Positions 6,388 to 8,521 of a stretch of 8,521 nucleotides of DNA are shown in pieces (position 1 is the stretch's first letter; every line of letters begins with the position of its first letter). Both the position numbers and the translations under genes were made by a program. The stretch comes from an uncultured Lachnospiraceae bacterium (GTDB lineage Bacteria; Bacillota; Clostridia; Lachnospirales; Lachnospiraceae). The DNA lies in NCBI GenBank assembly GCA_902803625.1, contig CADCQV010000116.1, positions 1 to 8,521 on the forward strand, written 5' to 3'. The notes under the pieces are model-generated. The model was not told the origin of the DNA, did no database searches, and saw only the letters and a list, made by a program, of their open reading frames with translations.

Positions 6388-6990
6388 TTACCTTACGGGA
6401 AAAAACGGTTTTTCAGGCAGAGTGCTCCTTGCAGCTGCCGTTTTATAAAAATACATCAAAATAAGGCAGGAAACAAGCCCCGATATCAATATCAGGATAA
6501 TACAAACATATGTTTTGTTCAAAATCTCCCCCACCGGCAGGAAGTACAGCACATATACGTATATATTTGCCGCCGAATGCAGGAATACAGCTGAAAGAAG
6601 GTTTTCAAAACGCCAGTAAACGTAGGCAAGTAGCAGTCCGAAGATAAAGGCATAGATAAACTGGACCGCATTTCCATGGTAAAATCCGAAAATAACAGCA
6701 GAAGCAATGCCCGCAGCCTGGGCCGTCACATACACACAGAGCTTTCTGAAAAAGAGGAAACGGAAGATCAGTTCTTCTATAACAGGTGTGATTATACCAT
6801 ATATTACTATTCCGATCCCCAGCGGGAAGCGGAAAAGCCATGGCCTTATCTCCGTACTGTAGGCAGGAAAAAGCCTGTCAACCTTAAGGAGTGCCACTAA
6901 AAGATTCAGGCACAGAGCCAGACATACCCCTAAAGGAAGGCAAAGAAATATCTTTTTCTCAAGTTTTTTCAGCTTTTCCCCGGCGGACAT
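6388..6990 (-). CDS. CPBP-family intramembrane metalloprotease (Abi/Rce1-like)
   Basis: A 200-residue membrane protein with about six to seven hydrophobic helices. The three motifs of the CPBP (CAAX protease and bacteriocin-processing) family are present: EELIFR (72-77, E72, E73 and R77), FGFYHGN (101-107, H105) and HSAAN (138-142, H138 and N142). The glutamates and histidines match the expected catalytic and metal-binding set, so it may be active. Family members range from bacteriocin self-immunity to prenyl-protein processing; the substrate here is unknown and no bacteriocin gene is nearby. The ATG at 6988-6990 overlaps the addA stop by one base (TGATG), with GGGAG (complement of 7002-7006) about 10-11 bases upstream inside addA, so translation is probably coupled to addA. 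The small membrane gene follows nine nt downstream of its stop. Confidence 0.9.
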   Translation of the reverse strand: MSAGEKLKKLEKKIFLCLPLGVCLALCLNLLVALLKVDRLFPAYSTEIRPWLFRFPLGIGIVIYGIITPVIEELIFRFLFFRKLCVYVTAQAAGIASAVIFGFYHGNAVQFIYAFIFGLLLAYVYWRFENLLSAVFLHSAANIYVYVLYFLPVGEILNKTYVCIILILISGLVSCLILMYFYKTAAARSTLPEKPFFPVR

Positions 6991-8521
6991 CAGAGGAAAA
7001 TCTCCCTTTTCAATTTGACTGAATATATTATCATATCCTTTAACGGCATACAGAGAAGACCCTTCAGGGCGTCCCCGTAGAGTTCCAGCTGTTTACGGTA
7101 TCTTTTGATCAATACTCCGGCAGAGTCCACATTATCGGTTTTATAATCCATAACGCTGAAGGAACCGTCCTCTATAATGAATACGTCTATAATACCCTGT
7201 ATCTGCACTCTTTCATTCTCCGGTCCCTCCGGGAAAACATAGGAGGCGCTCCTTGAAACGATAAAGGGCTGCTCTCTGAATAAGCCTTTATTCTTCCCGG
7301 CTTCACTCATTCTTCTCCAGGTATCTGTTTTCAGGAAATCCGATATATCGGCACTTTTTATGAGATCCCGCTCTTCCTTCAGGATACTTCCCTTAGCTAT
7401 GAGACCGGACAGGAAATCTTCAACATCACTTATTTTGCTGCCAAGCTCCGGAGGAATGAGACTCATAACCTTATGAAAGGCTGTTCCCGCTTCCGCAGCC
7501 CTTTGCATTCTCTCCTTCCTTAGTTTTCTATCCCCGGACGCGGCAGTATCATCCTGATCTGCCTTATTCTTCCCTTCGCCGGACAGAAGCTCTGTTATAT
7601 CGACGCTATCTGCAATGCTTAAAAAGTCATCATCCTCCATGGCCTTTTTCTTTAGCTCGGATACACTGACCTTTGAAGGTGTAAGGATCGCTTTTTCATA
7701 GGGATAGCTCCAGTCAAGGGATATCGGTATATCACTAAGTAATGCTTCATCTCCCGGAGAAGCTCCTGACAGTACCCGATTCTTCATAACGGAAAGAGAG
7801 AGTCCCTCCTCTACCCTGTCTGCCGTCAGCCCCTCCGTTGTAATACTGCTTATATCAAAGTATTTTTCAAGTGATCCTTCCCCGTCCTCCTGAATAGCAC
7901 AAAGAAAGAAATCCAGAAATGAAGAGGCACTCTCCACACTGCAGGGCTTCGCAAAGCTCTTTTCACTGTCCTTTACAACTCCGGAAACAATAAGCTTTTC
8001 CTTTGCCCTGGTAAGTGCCACATAGAGTATACGCAGCTCTTCTCCGATATCATCAAGCTTCATCCTGCGCTCAACAGCCGAATGCAGTATGGTCTTATAC
8101 TTTATCCTCTTTTCGGGCTCAATAAGGCTGATCCCGAGTCCCAGATCCCTGTGACATATGATATCACTTGTTACATCCCTCATATTAAAGCGTTTATTGA
8201 TGTTCATCAGAAAAACGACCGGGAATTCAAGCCCCTTGGACTTATGTATGCTTAATATCCTTACAGCATTCAGGCTCCCCTCTGCCGCAGCCTCCGAAAA
8301 GTCCATTTCATGCTTCTGCATTCTTTCGATGTACCTTAAGAAACTGAAGAGTCCTCTGTAATTCGTACTTTCAAAGTCGGCGGCGCGCTTGATCAAAAGC
8401 TCCAGATTCTCCCTTCCGCTGCCCTCAAGCGAGGAAACATAAAGTGAATAGGAGCGCTTTATGATAAGCCTTATAATCTCATGTATAGGGGTGTAGGGTA
8501 TAAGGGATCTGTAGGACTCGA
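6990..8521 (-). CDS. addA: Helicase-nuclease AddA (C-terminal part; N-terminus outside window)
   Basis: AddA pairs with AddB to process double-strand DNA ends for RecA-dependent repair; its UvrD-type helicase moves 3' to 5' and its nuclease cuts one strand. The frame stays open to the right edge: from 8521 it reads ESYRSLIPYTPIHEII and later RENLELLIKRAADFES, so the TTG at 8396 is internal. About 510 residues remain; full AddA is roughly 1200. Numbering from that TTG, helicase motif V is RILSIHKSKGLEFPVVF (46-62) and motif VI is EELRILYVALTRAKEKL (119-135). The C-terminal nuclease shows GTAFHKV (304-310, H308), QGIIDVF (400-406, D404) and DYKTD (417-421, D417 and K419), so helicase end motifs and nuclease residues are intact. 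addB is not in the window and would normally be just upstream. The stop TGA (6990-6992) overlaps the CPBP start. Confidence 0.95.
   Translation of the reverse strand, partial: ESYRSLIPYTPIHEIIRLIIKRSYSLYVSSLEGSGRENLELLIKRAADFESTNYRGLFSFLRYIERMQKHEMDFSEAAAEGSLNAVRILSIHKSKGLEFPVVFLMNINKRFNMRDVTSDIICHRDLGLGISLIEPEKRIKYKTILHSAVERRMKLDDIGEELRILYVALTRAKEKLIVSGVVKDSEKSFAKPCSVESASSFLDFFLCAIQEDGEGSLEKYFDISSITTEGLTADRVEEGLSLSVMKNRVLSGASPGDEALLSDIPISLDWSYPYEKAILTPSKVSVSELKKKAMEDDDFLSIADSVDITELLSGEGKNKADQDDTAASGDRKLRKERMQRAAEAGTAFHKVMSLIPPELGSKISDVEDFLSGLIAKGSILKEERDLIKSADISDFLKTDTWRRMSEAGKNKGLFREQPFIVSRSASYVFPEGPENERVQIQGIIDVFIIEDGSFSVMDYKTDNVDSAGVLIKRYRKQLELYGDALKGLLCMPLKDMIIYSVKLKREIFL

Noticed and set aside
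8394..8396. TTG start codon for a 468-residue AddA-like protein
   Set aside because: The frame continues to the window edge with residues typical of AddA (RENLELLIKRAADFES), so the protein is cut by the window rather than short.
6388..8521. New anti-phage defence system built on AddA and a CPBP (Abi-like) protein
   Set aside because: AddA is a standard repair enzyme, CPBP proteins are very common, and no defence, phage or mobile genes are nearby. Close spacing alone does not support it.

Overview
The window reads as chromosomal housekeeping DNA from a low- to mid-GC Firmicute, most likely a Clostridia member of the Lachnospiraceae type. This is inferred from gene content and style: AddA rather than RecB, a methionine aminopeptidase with an N-terminal SEC-C zinc motif, AsnA-type asparagine synthetase, VanZ-like and CPBP membrane proteins, strong AGGAGG-type ribosome binding sites, several TTG starts, and a lysine-rich Ig-like surface protein. 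No species can be named from the sequence alone.

Layout: the left end (3-926, + strand) is the C-terminal part of a secreted Ig-like repeat protein whose start lies outside the window. A strong hairpin terminator at 934-970 separates it from a convergent run of minus-strand genes filling the rest. In transcription order (right to left) these are: addA (partial, its N-terminus is beyond the right edge), a CPBP-family membrane protease, a small two-helix membrane protein, guaB (IMP dehydrogenase), an ABC-2-like permease without a visible ATPase, a VanZ-like membrane protein, map (methionine aminopeptidase with SEC-C) and asnA (aspartate-ammonia ligase).

Spacing suggests three transcription blocks. 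addA, the CPBP gene and the small membrane gene are nearly fused (1-nt overlap, then about 9 nt). guaB, permease, VanZ and map form a second chain (60 nt gap, 20-nt overlap, 8-nt gap). asnA stands alone at the end. The two largest gaps between minus-strand genes, 115-130 nt upstream of guaB and of asnA, each contain a copy of the same GAGCGAAGCGAAG-type repeat. The asnA copy is a near-complete 76-bp imperfect palindrome; the guaB copy is a half element.

The functions are mainly basic metabolism and maintenance: double-strand-break repair (AddA), GMP synthesis (GuaB), N-terminal protein maturation (Map) and asparagine synthesis (AsnA), with four poorly characterised membrane or surface proteins in between. 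I see no tRNA, rRNA, CRISPR array, transposase, phage gene or clear riboswitch. I found no convincing new biological system. The most interesting items are the repeat family in the two regulatory gaps and the co-transcribed uncharacterised membrane genes.
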